From positions 1 through 24,598 of the forward strand of contig JAHYYK010000026.1 of NCBI GenBank assembly GCA_019425005.1: 24,598 nucleotides of DNA, read 5' to 3'. This DNA is from Collinsella sp. (GTDB taxonomy: Bacteria; Actinomycetota; Coriobacteriia; Coriobacteriales; Coriobacteriaceae). This document shows positions 9,220 through 18,131 of this stretch, piece after piece (within the stretch, counting starts at the first letter, position 1; each line of letters begins with the position of its first letter). The position numbers and the translations under genes are program-made. Under the pieces are notes generated by a model. It did no database searches. It was not told the origin of the DNA and worked only from the letters and a program-made list of their open reading frames with translations.

Positions 9220-10107
9220 GTGGCTGATGGTGTAATTCAATCTGAGCTGCTTTCTGCTGATTGGAATGGCGAATGGATGCGCCTGCAGGCTGGTCGGCGG
9301 CGGGCTGATGATTCTTTTGAGTGGGATAAGCGGGCTCGGCATTTTCGGCCGCTTGAGACTGCTCCGTATGCCCGGGATTTTATAAAGCTGTTGGCGTTAA
9401 AGCCTGGCGAGTCGGTGCTTGATATGGGGTGTGGGGCTGGGTCGATTGCCATTCCGCTTGCTCAGGCTGGGCATCCTGTGATTGCTGCTGACTTTTCCCC
9501 TGCTATGTTGGGCACGCTTGATGCTGGCATTGAGTACTATGGACTCGAGGATCGCATTACACCGCTTGAACTTGCTTGGGATGATGACTGGGATTTGGTT
9601 GGACCGGTCGCGAAAGCGGTAGATGTTGCCTTTGCCAGTCGTTCTGTCACCACGACCAACCTAAAAGGCGCGCTTGCCAAGCTTGATCGAACGGCTCGTC
9701 GGTGTTGTGCTGTCACGATGGTCGCCAACTCCAGCCCGCGCTATGACCTGCACCTGATGAACGCCATCGGTGCCTCGGTTACCTGCAGCAATGGCTTTGT
9801 GTATGCCTTTAATATCCTCATTCAGATGGGGGCGCTGCCGCAGGTTACATACTTCGAATCGCCCCGTCGCGATACTTTCGATAGCCTTGAGGCGGGCGTG
9901 GCGGACTTCTCCCGCATGCTCGAGCACGGTAACGAGGATAAGATCGACCGTCTGCGCGACTACGTCGCTCAGCATATGATTGAGAATCCCCGTGCTGGCG
10001 AGCCGGGGTCCAAAGGAGTGCCGCAGGGACGCTATATGCTCGACCATATCCGCAAGGTCCGTTGGGCGTTTATTGCATGGGAGCCGGTCTCTTCGAGCCG
10101 TCCATAG
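9220..10107 (+). CDS. Class I SAM-dependent methyltransferase
   Basis: A 295-residue Rossmann-fold methyltransferase; substrate unknown. SAM-binding motif I is SVLDMGCGAGSIAIPLA, and the acidic end of strand two is in VIAADFSPAML. The catalytic half gives no clear substrate signature. The GTG at 9220 is preferred because AGGAGG (9207-9212) is seven bases upstream. The frame stays open to an ATG at 9160, but that would add a hydrophobic leader overlapping the likely promoter. Base use changes within the gene: to about position 9660 codons end mostly in T or G (gct, gat, ctt, cgg), after that mostly in C like the neighbours. This may reflect recombination between alleles or recent acquisition of the 5' part. 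It follows the 32-bp inverted repeat element. Confidence 0.85.
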   Translation: MADGVIQSELLSADWNGEWMRLQAGRRRADDSFEWDKRARHFRPLETAPYARDFIKLLALKPGESVLDMGCGAGSIAIPLAQAGHPVIAADFSPAMLGTLDAGIEYYGLEDRITPLELAWDDDWDLVGPVAKAVDVAFASRSVTTTNLKGALAKLDRTARRCCAVTMVANSSPRYDLHLMNAIGASVTCSNGFVYAFNILIQMGALPQVTYFESPRRDTFDSLEAGVADFSRMLEHGNEDKIDRLRDYVAQHMIENPRAGEPGSKGVPQGRYMLDHIRKVRWAFIAWEPVSSSRP

Positions 10108-10289
10108 ACCGCTTTCGGCCGTCGTACACGTCCGCCTGTAACCCGCGCCGTTCTCCCGCTCGGCATCCGCATTCTTTTTGAACTGGGCAAACACGCCCCA
10201 CACCGCGCCGTTCCTGCGCTATCGTGGGACAGCTCACGTAGATTAAGGCCCCATCGCGGGGCGCCCCATAACATAGAAAGCGAGAACCC

Positions 10290-10589
10290 ATGGCACTGAC
10301 AGGAGCCCAGGTCAAGCAGCTTCGCAGCATGGCCCATCACCTCAACCCCGCCATCATCATCGGCAAGTCCGACATCAACGAGGGCACCGTCGAGCAGACG
10401 GTCGCCTACCTGGAGAAGCACGAGCTCGTTAAGTGCTCCGTACTCGATGGTTCCAGCCTTTCTGCCCGCGAGGCCGCCGAAGATCTCGCCGATCGCTGCC
10501 ACGCCGAGGTCGTCCAGGTCATCGGCCGCAAGTTCTCGCTGTATCGCGAGTCCTCGCGCAAGGACATCGAGAAGATTAAGCTCGTCTAA
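10290..10589 (+). CDS. yhbY: YhbY-type CRM-domain RNA-binding protein
   Basis: A 99-residue protein consisting of a single CRM domain, which in E. coli YhbY associates with the large ribosomal subunit precursor. Recognisable features are LRSMAHHLNPAIIIGKSDIN near the N-terminus (the GxxG-bearing loop is IIIGKSDINEG), a central helix ELVKCSVLDGSSLSA, and the C-terminal VVQVIGRKFSLYRESS, which is the typical strand-loop ending. Length is the usual ~97-100 residues. The ribosome site is weak (AAAGCGAG before the ATG). It is followed by a good terminator, so it is at the end of its transcript. Confidence 0.92.
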   Translation: MALTGAQVKQLRSMAHHLNPAIIIGKSDINEGTVEQTVAYLEKHELVKCSVLDGSSLSAREAAEDLADRCHAEVVQVIGRKFSLYRESSRKDIEKIKLV

Positions 10590-10628
10590 GAGCCGACGAT
10601 CCGGCGAGCCAACATACATCAAGCTTGC

Positions 10629-10660
10629 GAGCGTCCGAGCAATTCGGGCGCTCATTTTTT
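10629..10660 (+). terminator. Terminator of yhbY
   Basis: GAGCGTCCGA (10629-10638) pairs with TCGGGCGCTC (10644-10653) over ten positions with one wobble, followed by A and six T at 10655-10660. It overlaps the stop codon of the converging regulator gene by two bases. Confidence 0.88.
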
Positions 10661-13658
10661 ATCGCTCGACGAGCACGCGGTTAAGCCTGCCCTCTACCAA
10701 GCGCTCGTACAGACGCCGCGTCTCGGGCTCGGGCACGCCATTGACCTGCTCCCTCAGGTGATGCATATGTCCACTGTACAGCTCGACGATATCGCGTCGT
10801 CGCCCCGCCGCACCGTAGACGCGCATAGCGCAACGCACCATGTCCTCGCGCGTTGTCTCTTGCCGCAGCCCCGACTCCACCAGCCATACCGCCGACTGTA
10901 GGTCGTTTTCTTCTAGGGCGGCATTCGCGCCCCGAATCATGCAGTCGATATACTTCGATTCCATAATGCGCCGCATGCGCAAAAAGTAGGTTGGATTACA
11001 GCCATTGGGAACATACAGCGGTCCGGCATAAAGCTGCTCAATCTTAAGGCACAGCTCAACTAAATGGGGCCCGCGCGCACCCGTGCGATTTCCCAAAACC
11101 TCGCGGCTTATCTGGTCAAACAGCCGTACATCGGTCTTGACGTAGTCGCCGTTGAGTCCGATGCATTCATTTTGGATGAGCACACACGACTTGCCATCCG
11201 GCGTCGGTCCCAAAGCCGACCGCAAGCGCGATATCGTCGAGTACAGGTTGTTGCGGGCGCTATTGAACTCGGCATGGGGCCACAACTCCATTGCCAGCGT
11301 CTCGCGGTCGACGAGCGCATCCATGCCCAGTGCAAGCCGCTCGGCAAGCGTCGCCGCCTTCTTGCGGCGCCACATTTTGTCCGTGATGGGAAACCCGTCG
11401 CGCTCGGCGCGAAACGCCCCAAACATGCGGATCTCGATATGGCCAATCACATCGACACCCTCGGCATCGCCGGCCTGGAACAGACGCTCGCCTTCGCCCT
11501 CAAAGTCGTCACGCAGCGAATACCGCGACAGCTTGCGCACCGGGAGCTTCTTTCGAATTCTAGCAGCCGGCTCACCCAGACAATGCATCGCAAGACGCGC
11601 AAACAGCCGATACGACGGATCCAAAATCCCCGGGCGGTTCATGGACATCCAGGCTGCAAGGTCGCTATCGCGGCCCGCGGAGGCCAAATGCAGCGCCACC
11701 ATCCAAGCCTCGGCACCACCGACCTGCGTCCGACTCAAATCGAGCAGCTCTGCCTCTTCGCGCACCGATACCATCGATGTATTGCGTAAGTACGCCGCGC
11801 GCTCTAGCAGCAGCGCGTTGTCGCGTATGTATCCAATCGATTCCTCGGCAAGCCTAAGCACCTGCACCGCACGGAATTTGGCATTGACCGGACGCCCCTC
11901 AGCCAACGACTGCCAGCCTTCTAGTATCAAGCCAAACAACTGGACTTGATTGTCACGCACACGCACGGCAAAACGGTCGAGCTCATTGAATGCCTGCTCG
12001 TCGGTCACCGGCATGCCGGCAAACAGGCGCCGCGCCGATAACACCATGCGCACCCAGATGGCGAGCGCTCGGATTCCACGCGCTTCAAGTGCCTCGAGCG
12101 TCAGAGCCATCTCGTCATCACGCTCGTCAGTCCCCGCATACGACCCATCAAATAGCTCCGTCAACATACGGTCCGCGCGCACAAACGTCCCCGCGATATC
12201 GAGCTCACAATCGTAGGCTTTATCCGTTTTGAGCCCCGCGAGGATCTCGCCACCCTTCGCCCGCTCGGTCAGTCCATGCTTTATCTCGACATGTGCGGAC
12301 AGCATGTCGAGTGCGGCACAAGACGCCTCGCTTTCCAACGCCGTATGGCTTGCCGGAAGCCCCAGACCACTATCTCCATAACAGGCGGCCGTAAACGCGT
12401 GCGCCACCTTCCACGACACGGGATTGAGCTCGGAAATCGCTTGTTCGCCCGCACGCTCGATAATTGAGGCCATATACCGCGCAAGCTTTGTATTGGAGAC
12501 GCTCACCGCCGCCAGATAGATGCCGAGCGCCTCGTCAGGCGTCGGCTCCGAGGCCCGGTCATCTGCCTCGGTCTTTCCCAGCGCCGCGCGGCAGACATCC
12601 CCTCCATGCCCCGTCAGGGCCAGATCGACCCCATACTGCCCGGCAAGCTCCAACACCGCACTGCGGTCCAAAAATGCGTCGGCGAGGTCCATCGCGGTAT
12701 CGCAGCGCCCCGCTTTAATCAATATACGCGCCGCCCGCACAACGAGTTCGGGGCGAATTTCGGCGACCAGCTTGCGCAATCGCAGGCGTGCGTTGTCCTC
12801 GGTACCCAAGCAGGTAAAGCGCCGGTCTGCCGGATCAACGCCAAAAATGGGATAATCGCGGACAAGATAGGACTGGTCAATCGCCGAAAGCCTAACACCG
12901 CAAGCCTCGAGCTCCGAAATATTGCCCTCACCCATTAAGACCATCAAGCATGCCACACTAAACAGGGCGTTGTTCTCGAGCGACGCCAGATCAACAAGTG
13001 CCGCACCGTAGATATTGACGATCTCGTTTTCGAGCATCTGGGCAACGTCTCCCTGCCCGTATAGTCCCGACTGCATAGCCGAGACGAGCTCGGGCACGCC
13101 CTGCGTAAGCTGATAGAAGTCGAGCGACGTGCTGATCGAAAACGCCGATGCCCACGCCGAATACTCATAGGCATGCACCTTGAGCATCTGCGCGTTGACT
13201 TTAATCGAATCGCCCAGTCCGTGAATCAGCTGGCGATTCGAAGGACGGCAGCTCATAAAGACCCCAACCCCCATAGCACGCAGGGTTCGGATTCGGTCGA
13301 TCAGCTCCTCGGTCTCGCTCTGGCTGAGGTTAGGCACGTTATCGATTGCAATCAGGGAGTGCGGCTTGTCCTTAAGCTCTTCGGTAACGACCTCGAGCTG
13401 CATAAACACCTCGCGCCCAATGGCGCGGTCTGCCTCGATGATCCGCACAGGACCTCGCGTCGGATCGCTTTTAACCTCTTGGGCATACTGCAGCAGCACC
13501 GAGGTTTTCCCAAAGCCATCAGGCGCGTAGAGGACTACGATGCCGGCCTTTCGGCCCTTGGCGATAAGTTCGTTCATCAAGCGATCGCGCCGCACCATAT
13601 AGCTACTGCCCAGCGGCATAAGCTCGAGGTCGTCCGTATTGCCCAAATCGTTAACCAT
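10659..13658 (-). CDS. MalT/SARP-like ATPase regulator with winged helix and BTAD domain
   Basis: A 999-residue cytoplasmic transcriptional regulator of the signal-transduction ATPase type. The N-terminal ATPase has a Walker A APDGFGKT (45-52) and a Walker B-like LIAIDNV (D106). Residues about 250-730 are helix-rich and TPR-like, with no clear motif. Near 738 a winged-helix domain begins (IRMFGAF, then KMWRRKKAATLAERLAL, LAMELWP, NNLYSTISRLRSALG), as in OmpR/SARP DNA-binding domains. A bacterial transcriptional activator (BTAD) region follows (about 850-985). The domain order ATPase, repeats, then DNA-binding plus BTAD differs from SARPs, where DNA binding is N-terminal. GAGGAG lies six bases before the start. 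The effector and targets are unknown: neighbours are housekeeping genes, and about 440 bases of AT-richer, gene-free DNA precede it. Confidence 0.88.
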   Translation of the reverse strand: MVNDLGNTDDLELMPLGSSYMVRRDRLMNELIAKGRKAGIVVLYAPDGFGKTSVLLQYAQEVKSDPTRGPVRIIEADRAIGREVFMQLEVVTEELKDKPHSLIAIDNVPNLSQSETEELIDRIRTLRAMGVGVFMSCRPSNRQLIHGLGDSIKVNAQMLKVHAYEYSAWASAFSISTSLDFYQLTQGVPELVSAMQSGLYGQGDVAQMLENEIVNIYGAALVDLASLENNALFSVACLMVLMGEGNISELEACGVRLSAIDQSYLVRDYPIFGVDPADRRFTCLGTEDNARLRLRKLVAEIRPELVVRAARILIKAGRCDTAMDLADAFLDRSAVLELAGQYGVDLALTGHGGDVCRAALGKTEADDRASEPTPDEALGIYLAAVSVSNTKLARYMASIIERAGEQAISELNPVSWKVAHAFTAACYGDSGLGLPASHTALESEASCAALDMLSAHVEIKHGLTERAKGGEILAGLKTDKAYDCELDIAGTFVRADRMLTELFDGSYAGTDERDDEMALTLEALEARGIRALAIWVRMVLSARRLFAGMPVTDEQAFNELDRFAVRVRDNQVQLFGLILEGWQSLAEGRPVNAKFRAVQVLRLAEESIGYIRDNALLLERAAYLRNTSMVSVREEAELLDLSRTQVGGAEAWMVALHLASAGRDSDLAAWMSMNRPGILDPSYRLFARLAMHCLGEPAARIRKKLPVRKLSRYSLRDDFEGEGERLFQAGDAEGVDVIGHIEIRMFGAFRAERDGFPITDKMWRRKKAATLAERLALGMDALVDRETLAMELWPHAEFNSARNNLYSTISRLRSALGPTPDGKSCVLIQNECIGLNGDYVKTDVRLFDQISREVLGNRTGARGPHLVELCLKIEQLYAGPLYVPNGCNPTYFLRMRRIMESKYIDCMIRGANAALEENDLQSAVWLVESGLRQETTREDMVRCAMRVYGAAGRRRDIVELYSGHMHHLREQVNGVPEPETRRLYERLVEGRLNRVLVER

Positions 13659-14041
13659 GCCCGCTCCTCAACTCGACCACATGGACACCGTAACGCTAGA
13701 CCATATGTATCGCTAGATGAATAGAGCGATGCTACGGTTTAGGATGTTTGCTGGTACGCAAATGGCAAGTTTTTGTTCAGCGTGGTCCGATTGAAACTTA
13801 TCCCCCAACCAATCAGTCTTTGCGCAGGTCAATGCGCTTGCCAGCTTGTCCCATCCTTTGGCAGTTTACCTTAAATGAGCGCTGTTCAATTGTGTTGCGC
13901 AACTCACCTAGCGCCAGCTACCGTCTGCGACCTTTTCATAGCATTTATGCATAGTATCTGTTATGGAATGAATCATGCTGCACCAGACGCACCCGTCAAG
14001 TTCGCGGCAAGGTTTTCGTCAAGCACACGGCGTGCACTCAG
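13659..14041. other. AT-richer gene-free stretch upstream of the large regulator
   Basis: About 380 bases hold no convincing gene. Two dyads are visible: ATCGCT (13709-13714) with AGCGAT (13725-13730), about 50 bases ahead of the regulator start, and the perfect palindrome GTTGCGCAAC (13894-13903). Either could be an operator for the regulator itself. No -35/-10 pair stands out clearly. Confidence 0.4.
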
Positions 14042-14068
14042 AAAAAAGGCCCCCGCAAAGCGGAGGCC
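14042..14068 (-). terminator. Terminator of nagB
   Basis: On the minus strand GGCCTCCGC pairs with GCGGGGGCC around a TTT loop and is followed by TTTTTT (plus positions 14068 down to 14042). It is 35 bases after the nagB stop codon. Confidence 0.93.
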
Positions 14069-14102
14069 TTCGGCAAAGCTATGTCGAGGTGATAGGCTTT
14101 CG

Positions 14103-14831
14103 CTACTCGCAGAGCGAAAGGGCGGCCTCGTCGGCAACGACAACGCAGTTGGTGTGCAGCTGCAGGATCGAGGCAGGGCACTCGGGGGTAACCGGACCAA
14201 AGCACATGTCATGCACGGCTTGGGCCTTGGCCTCGCCATTGGCGACAACCAGGATCATGCGGGCATACATGATGGTCTGAGTGCCCATGGTGTAGGCCTG
14301 ACGAGGCACGTCGTCGATGCTGTCAAACAGGCGGCTGTTGGCCTGAATAGTGCTCTCGGTAAGGTCGACACAGTGCGTACCCTTGGAGAAGTGATCATCG
14401 GGCTCGTTGAAGCCAATGTGACCGTTGTTACCGATGCCGAGCAGCTGCAGATCAGGGTAACCGGCAGCAGCGACGATCTTGTCATACTCAGAGCAGGCAG
14501 CGGCAGCGTCGGGATTGGAGCCATCGGGCACATGCGTGTTGTTCAGGTCGATGTTAATGTGATCGAAGAAGTTCTCACGCATAAAGTAGTGGTAGCTCTG
14601 GGGATCGTCGTGCGAAAGGCCACGATACTCGTCGAGGTTGTAGGTGCTGACCTCGGCAAAGTCGACGTCACCCTTCTTGTACCAAGCGGCGAGCTGCTTG
14701 TAGGCGCCAATCGGAGTGGAGCCGGTGGCAAGACCCAGCACGCAATCGGGCTTGAGAATAACCTGGGCCGAGATGATATTGGCGGCCTTGCGGCTCATAT
14801 CCTCGTAGTCTTTAGCTTTAATGATCTTCAT
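14103..14831 (-). CDS. nagB: Glucosamine-6-phosphate deaminase
   Basis: Converts glucosamine-6-phosphate to fructose-6-phosphate and ammonia, the last step of amino-sugar catabolism. The 242-residue length matches the short NagB form. Conserved segments: LGLATGSTPIGAYK phosphate loop, STYNLDEYRGL with D67 (equivalent to the E. coli proton-transfer Asp72), SYHYFMRENFFDHI, and LGIGNNGHIGFNEP with H138 (equivalent to His143). The ATG at 14831 is chosen because AAAGGA precedes it by about eight bases and MKII matches the family start; the frame is open further upstream without a good site. It is 272 bases downstream of a PTS IIA gene on the same strand, with a hairpin between, so it may be read separately or with it. 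Confidence 0.96.
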   Translation of the reverse strand: MKIIKAKDYEDMSRKAANIISAQVILKPDCVLGLATGSTPIGAYKQLAAWYKKGDVDFAEVSTYNLDEYRGLSHDDPQSYHYFMRENFFDHINIDLNNTHVPDGSNPDAAAACSEYDKIVAAAGYPDLQLLGIGNNGHIGFNEPDDHFSKGTHCVDLTESTIQANSRLFDSIDDVPRQAYTMGTQTIMYARMILVVANGEAKAQAVHDMCFGPVTPECPASILQLHTNCVVVADEAALSLCE

Positions 14832-15030
14832 TACGCGTCCTTTCTCGTACAAGAGAGGCAAGGCTCCCCTTACAAGCACTTGCCCGCGGCCCGCGTCGGC
14901 CGCAACCAACGTGTGCGGCCACCAGGGCGAGGTCGCGTAATGTATGTGTCTCGTGTCTACCCGCGTCGAGGCCCCTGCCCGTCCACGGTGACCCAAAGCT
15001 GTTTAGCTTCGGACAAATCCCATCTTGCCA

Positions 15031-15062
15031 CGGAGGGCGCCCTGTTTCAAGGGCGCCCTCCG
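15031..15062. terminator. Perfect 13-bp hairpin after the PTS IIA gene
   Basis: CGGAGGGCGCCCT (15031-15043) and AGGGCGCCCTCCG (15050-15062) pair perfectly around a six-base loop. It begins 41 bases after the PTS IIA stop codon. There is no T-run on either strand, so termination may be incomplete, or the stem may protect the mRNA 3' end. The remaining 200 bases up to nagB show no gene. Confidence 0.6.
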
Positions 15063-15103
15063 TAAACGTGTTTGAATTGTAGGCTAAAGGCAAAGCGGAG
15101 CGA

Positions 15104-15601
15104 CTAGCGCTCACGCGCGACGATGAGCTGGTCCATCTCCTCGACATGCTCGCCAACGGAGCCTTTGATGCTCGAGAACTCAACGGAGTTGCACACCAAG
15201 ATGGGAACCGTCACATCGTAACCCTCGGCAGCAATTGCCTCGCGATCGAACTCGATGAGCACATCGCCCTTATGGACGATGTCACCCACTTGCGCATGTA
15301 CAGTAAAGTGCTTGCCCTCGAGCTGAACAGTGTCCAAACCAACGTGGATGAGCACGTCCAAGCCATCGACCGTGTTGAGCGCAACGGCGTGACCCGTGGG
15401 AAAAATGGCCTCGACCTTGGCGTCTGCCGGCGCAATCACACGCGTACCCGTAGGCTGAATGGCAACGCCCTGGCCCAAAAGGCCGGTGGCAAACGTCTGA
15501 TCGTTTACCTCGGAGAGCGGAATGACGTCGCCCGAGATGGGAGCATCCAGCGTAAGGACTCGACCACGCATACCAAAAGACCTTAGGACTTTAGTGAACA
15601 T
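15104..15601 (-). CDS. PTS glucose-family EIIA component
   Basis: A soluble 165-residue EIIA of the glucose/GlcNAc superfamily, which passes phosphate from HPr to an EIIB domain on a sugar permease. H86 in VLIHVGLDTVQLEG is the expected phosphorylation site and H71 in FPTGHAVAL the supporting active-site His. The start APISGDVIPLSEV is typical of the domain. The ATG at 15601 is preceded by a GAGGGGG purine run; the in-frame TTG at 15622 is unlikely. No IIB or IIC gene is nearby, so it must serve a permease encoded elsewhere. Being next to nagB and glmM suggests an amino-sugar transporter, but glucose is equally possible. It may also have a signalling role, as in E. coli Crr. Confidence 0.9.
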   Translation of the reverse strand: MFTKVLRSFGMRGRVLTLDAPISGDVIPLSEVNDQTFATGLLGQGVAIQPTGTRVIAPADAKVEAIFPTGHAVALNTVDGLDVLIHVGLDTVQLEGKHFTVHAQVGDIVHKGDVLIEFDREAIAAEGYDVTVPILVCNSVEFSSIKGSVGEHVEEMDQLIVARER

Positions 15602-15672
15602 GCTCCCCCTCGGACATACCAATCAATCAAAATTGCTTTAACAGTTTACCACTTGGCACCCGTTTTTGACCA

Positions 15673-17010
15673 TTAGGGAAGTTCACGCTTGACAACCTCG
15701 ACGATGTCGTCGACAACGCGCTGGGTGAGCTCGTGCGTCTCCGCCTCGGCCATAACGCGAACCAGCGGCTCGGTACCGCTCGGGCGCACCAAGATGCGGC
15801 CGCGGCCGTTGAGCTCCTTCTCGGCGGCAGCGACGGCGTCCCAAATGGGCTGGCAATCGTCCAGGCCGGCCTTGTTGTCCGAATGCACGTTGACGAGTAC
15901 CTGCGGGTACTTCTTCATGATGCCGGCAAGGTCGGTGAGGGTGCGGCCGGTGCGCTTGAGCACGGCCAGCAGCTGCAGGGCCGTCACCAGCCCGTCACCG
16001 GTGGTGTTGTGCTCCAGGAAGATGATGTGGCCGGACTGCTCGCCACCGATGACGGCGCCATCCGCGAGCATGCGCTCAAGAACATAGCGGTCGCCCACGG
16101 CGGTCTGGACCATCTCGAAGCCCTGCTCCTTCATTGCGATGGAGAAGCCCAGGTTGCACATAACGGTCGAGACGATCTCGGAATTGGCGAGCTTGCCGCG
16201 AGCGGCCAGGTCGGAGCCGCAGATGGCAAGAATGTAGTCGCCATCGATCTCGTTGCCCTCGCTGTCCACGAACAGCACGCGATCGGCGTCGCCGTCGTGG
16301 GCCAGGCCGATGTCGGCGTGGGTTCGCAGCACGAGCTCGCGCAGGGGCTCAAGGTGCGTAGAGCCGCACTCAACGTTAATGTCGGTGCCGCAGTAATCGG
16401 TGTTGATGGCATGGACCGTGGCGCCCAGGCGCTGCAGCGCGGCGGGCGTGGTCTGGCAGGAAGCACCGTGGCCGCAGTCGACGGCAACAACCAGGCCATC
16501 GAGTTTAAGGCCGTCGAGCGTGCTGATGGCATGATCGACATAGGCCTTGCGGGCGTCTTTCATCTTGATGATATGACCCACACCGGCGCCGGTCGGCAGC
16601 GTGTCGGCAGCCATGGCCTCCTCGGACATGACCCAGGCGCTGATCTCTTCCTCGACAGCATCGGGAAGCTTCATGCCCTTGCGGCTAAAGAACTTGATGC
16701 CGTTGAACTCCGGCGGATTGTGCGAAGCGGAGATGACGATGCCGCCGTCGAGCTCGTTTTGGACGGTGAGCAGCGCCACGGCCGGCGTAGGGATAACGCC
16801 GCAGCAATGCGGACGGCCGCCCTCTGCCATAATGCCAGCGGTCAGAGCACTCTCGAGCATGGTACCCGAAAGACGCGTGTCGCGGCCGATGCAGATGTCC
16901 GGGCCAAGGAACTTGGTCGCCGCGCGGCCCAGGCGAAACGCGAGGTCGCACGAGAGGTCGGCGTTGGCGACGCCACGGACGCCATCGGTACCGAAGATGT
17001 TCTGGGGCAT
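15673..17010 (-). CDS. glmM: Phosphoglucosamine mutase
   Basis: Interconverts glucosamine-6-phosphate and glucosamine-1-phosphate for UDP-GlcNAc and peptidoglycan synthesis. The 445-residue protein has all four mutase signatures: IVISASHNPPEFNG with phosphoserine S96, the metal-binding DGDADR, the sugar-binding GGEQSGH, and the phosphate-binding RPSGTEPLVRVM. The N-terminus NIFGTDGVRG is the usual one for GlmM rather than PgmA or ManB. AAGGAG eight bases upstream supports the ATG at 17010. It follows rpsI after a terminator and precedes the PTS IIA gene by 71 bases with no terminator between, so those two may be co-transcribed. Confidence 0.96.
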   Translation of the reverse strand: MPQNIFGTDGVRGVANADLSCDLAFRLGRAATKFLGPDICIGRDTRLSGTMLESALTAGIMAEGGRPHCCGVIPTPAVALLTVQNELDGGIVISASHNPPEFNGIKFFSRKGMKLPDAVEEEISAWVMSEEAMAADTLPTGAGVGHIIKMKDARKAYVDHAISTLDGLKLDGLVVAVDCGHGASCQTTPAALQRLGATVHAINTDYCGTDINVECGSTHLEPLRELVLRTHADIGLAHDGDADRVLFVDSEGNEIDGDYILAICGSDLAARGKLANSEIVSTVMCNLGFSIAMKEQGFEMVQTAVGDRYVLERMLADGAVIGGEQSGHIIFLEHNTTGDGLVTALQLLAVLKRTGRTLTDLAGIMKKYPQVLVNVHSDNKAGLDDCQPIWDAVAAAEKELNGRGRILVRPSGTEPLVRVMAEAETHELTQRVVDDIVEVVKRELP

Positions 17011-17057
17011 AGGATCGCTCCTTCCCAAGTGGGCAAAACGAAGCCGCCCACCCTAGT

Positions 17058-17100
17058 CGAAAAGAAAAGCGGGACCCACCGAGCAGTCGGTAGGCCCCGC
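17058..17100 (-). terminator. Terminator of the rplM-rpsI operon
   Basis: On the minus strand GCGGGGCCTACCGA pairs with TCGGTGGGTCCCGC (plus 17100-17087 with 17082-17069), 14 positions with two wobbles, followed by TTTTCTTTT. It lies 33 bases after the rpsI stop and ahead of glmM. Confidence 0.92.
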
Positions 17101-17132
17101 TTGTACATTGTATCTCGTAAGGAGATAAAACC

Positions 17133-17528
<396 letters not shown>

Positions 17529-17530
17529 CT

Positions 17531-17974
17531 TTAAGCCTCCAGCTCAATCTTCGTGGGGTTCTGGGCAGCGTGCGGATGCTCGGCACCAGCGTAGACCTTA
17601 AGCTTGGTCATCTGGGCACGGCCGAGGGTGGTCTTGGGCAGCATGCCGCGAACGGCGCGCTCGATGACCTTCTCCGGGTGCTTCTCCATAGCCTGGCGGA
17701 AGCTCTCAGCCTTGAGGCCGCCGTTGTAGCCGCTGTGGCGATAATAGGTCTTCGTGTCGGCCTTGTTGCCGGTAAGCTGGACCTTATCGGCGTTGATGAC
17801 GACAACGAAGTCGCCGCAGTCGCTGTTGGGCGTGAACTGGGGCTTGTTCTTACCGCGCAGGATCATTGCGATCTGGGTGGCAAGACGGCCCAGGACAGCA
17901 CCATCGGCGTCGACGAGAACCCAGTTGCGCTGGACCTCGCCCTGCTTGGCGTAGTGAGTCGATTTCGAAATCAC
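17531..17974 (-). CDS. rplM: 50S ribosomal protein L13
   Basis: A 147-residue L13, an early-assembling protein of the large subunit. Diagnostic segments are WVLVDADGAVLGRLA, GDFVVVINADKVQLTG, YYRHSGYNGGLK and ERAVRGMLPKTTLGRA. The start is GTG (17974), fixed by GGAGGA six bases upstream. A promoter and a structured leader are visible upstream, so the operon begins here. L13 binds its own leader in several bacteria, and the hairpin described separately may serve this. Confidence 0.98.
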   Translation of the reverse strand: MISKSTHYAKQGEVQRNWVLVDADGAVLGRLATQIAMILRGKNKPQFTPNSDCGDFVVVINADKVQLTGNKADTKTYYRHSGYNGGLKAESFRQAMEKHPEKVIERAVRGMLPKTTLGRAQMTKLKVYAGAEHPHAAQNPTKIELEA

Positions 17975-18002
17975 TTAGACTCCTCCATGTACAGTACGTG
18001 TT

Positions 18003-18034
18003 GTTACAGAGATTCACGGGGCTCTGCAAGTAAC
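18003..18034 (-). promoter_or_regulatory. 5' leader hairpin of rplM-rpsI (possible L13 leader)
   Basis: On the transcript GTTACTTGCAGAG pairs with CTCTGTAAC (plus 18034-18022 and 18011-18003): a nine-pair stem with a four-base bulge and a ten-base loop. The stem would begin at about the predicted transcription start. Ribosomal protein leaders of this kind often bind the encoded protein to repress translation; that role is inferred here. Confidence 0.45.
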
Positions 18035-18040
18035 CCGTCC

Positions 18041-18068
18041 ATATTACCCCGCTCGCCGCCCGAGTCAA
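18041..18068 (-). promoter_or_regulatory. Sigma-70 promoter of rplM-rpsI
   Basis: On the minus strand TTGACT (plus 18063-18068) is followed after 16 bases by TAATAT (plus 18041-18046), both close to consensus. It is about 70 bases upstream of the rplM start. Confidence 0.75.
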
Positions 18069-18131
18069 CAGGTATTTTGGCTCCGACCAGAGTTTCTGCA
18101 CATGTCATCCATGGGTCATGACGTCGCGACA

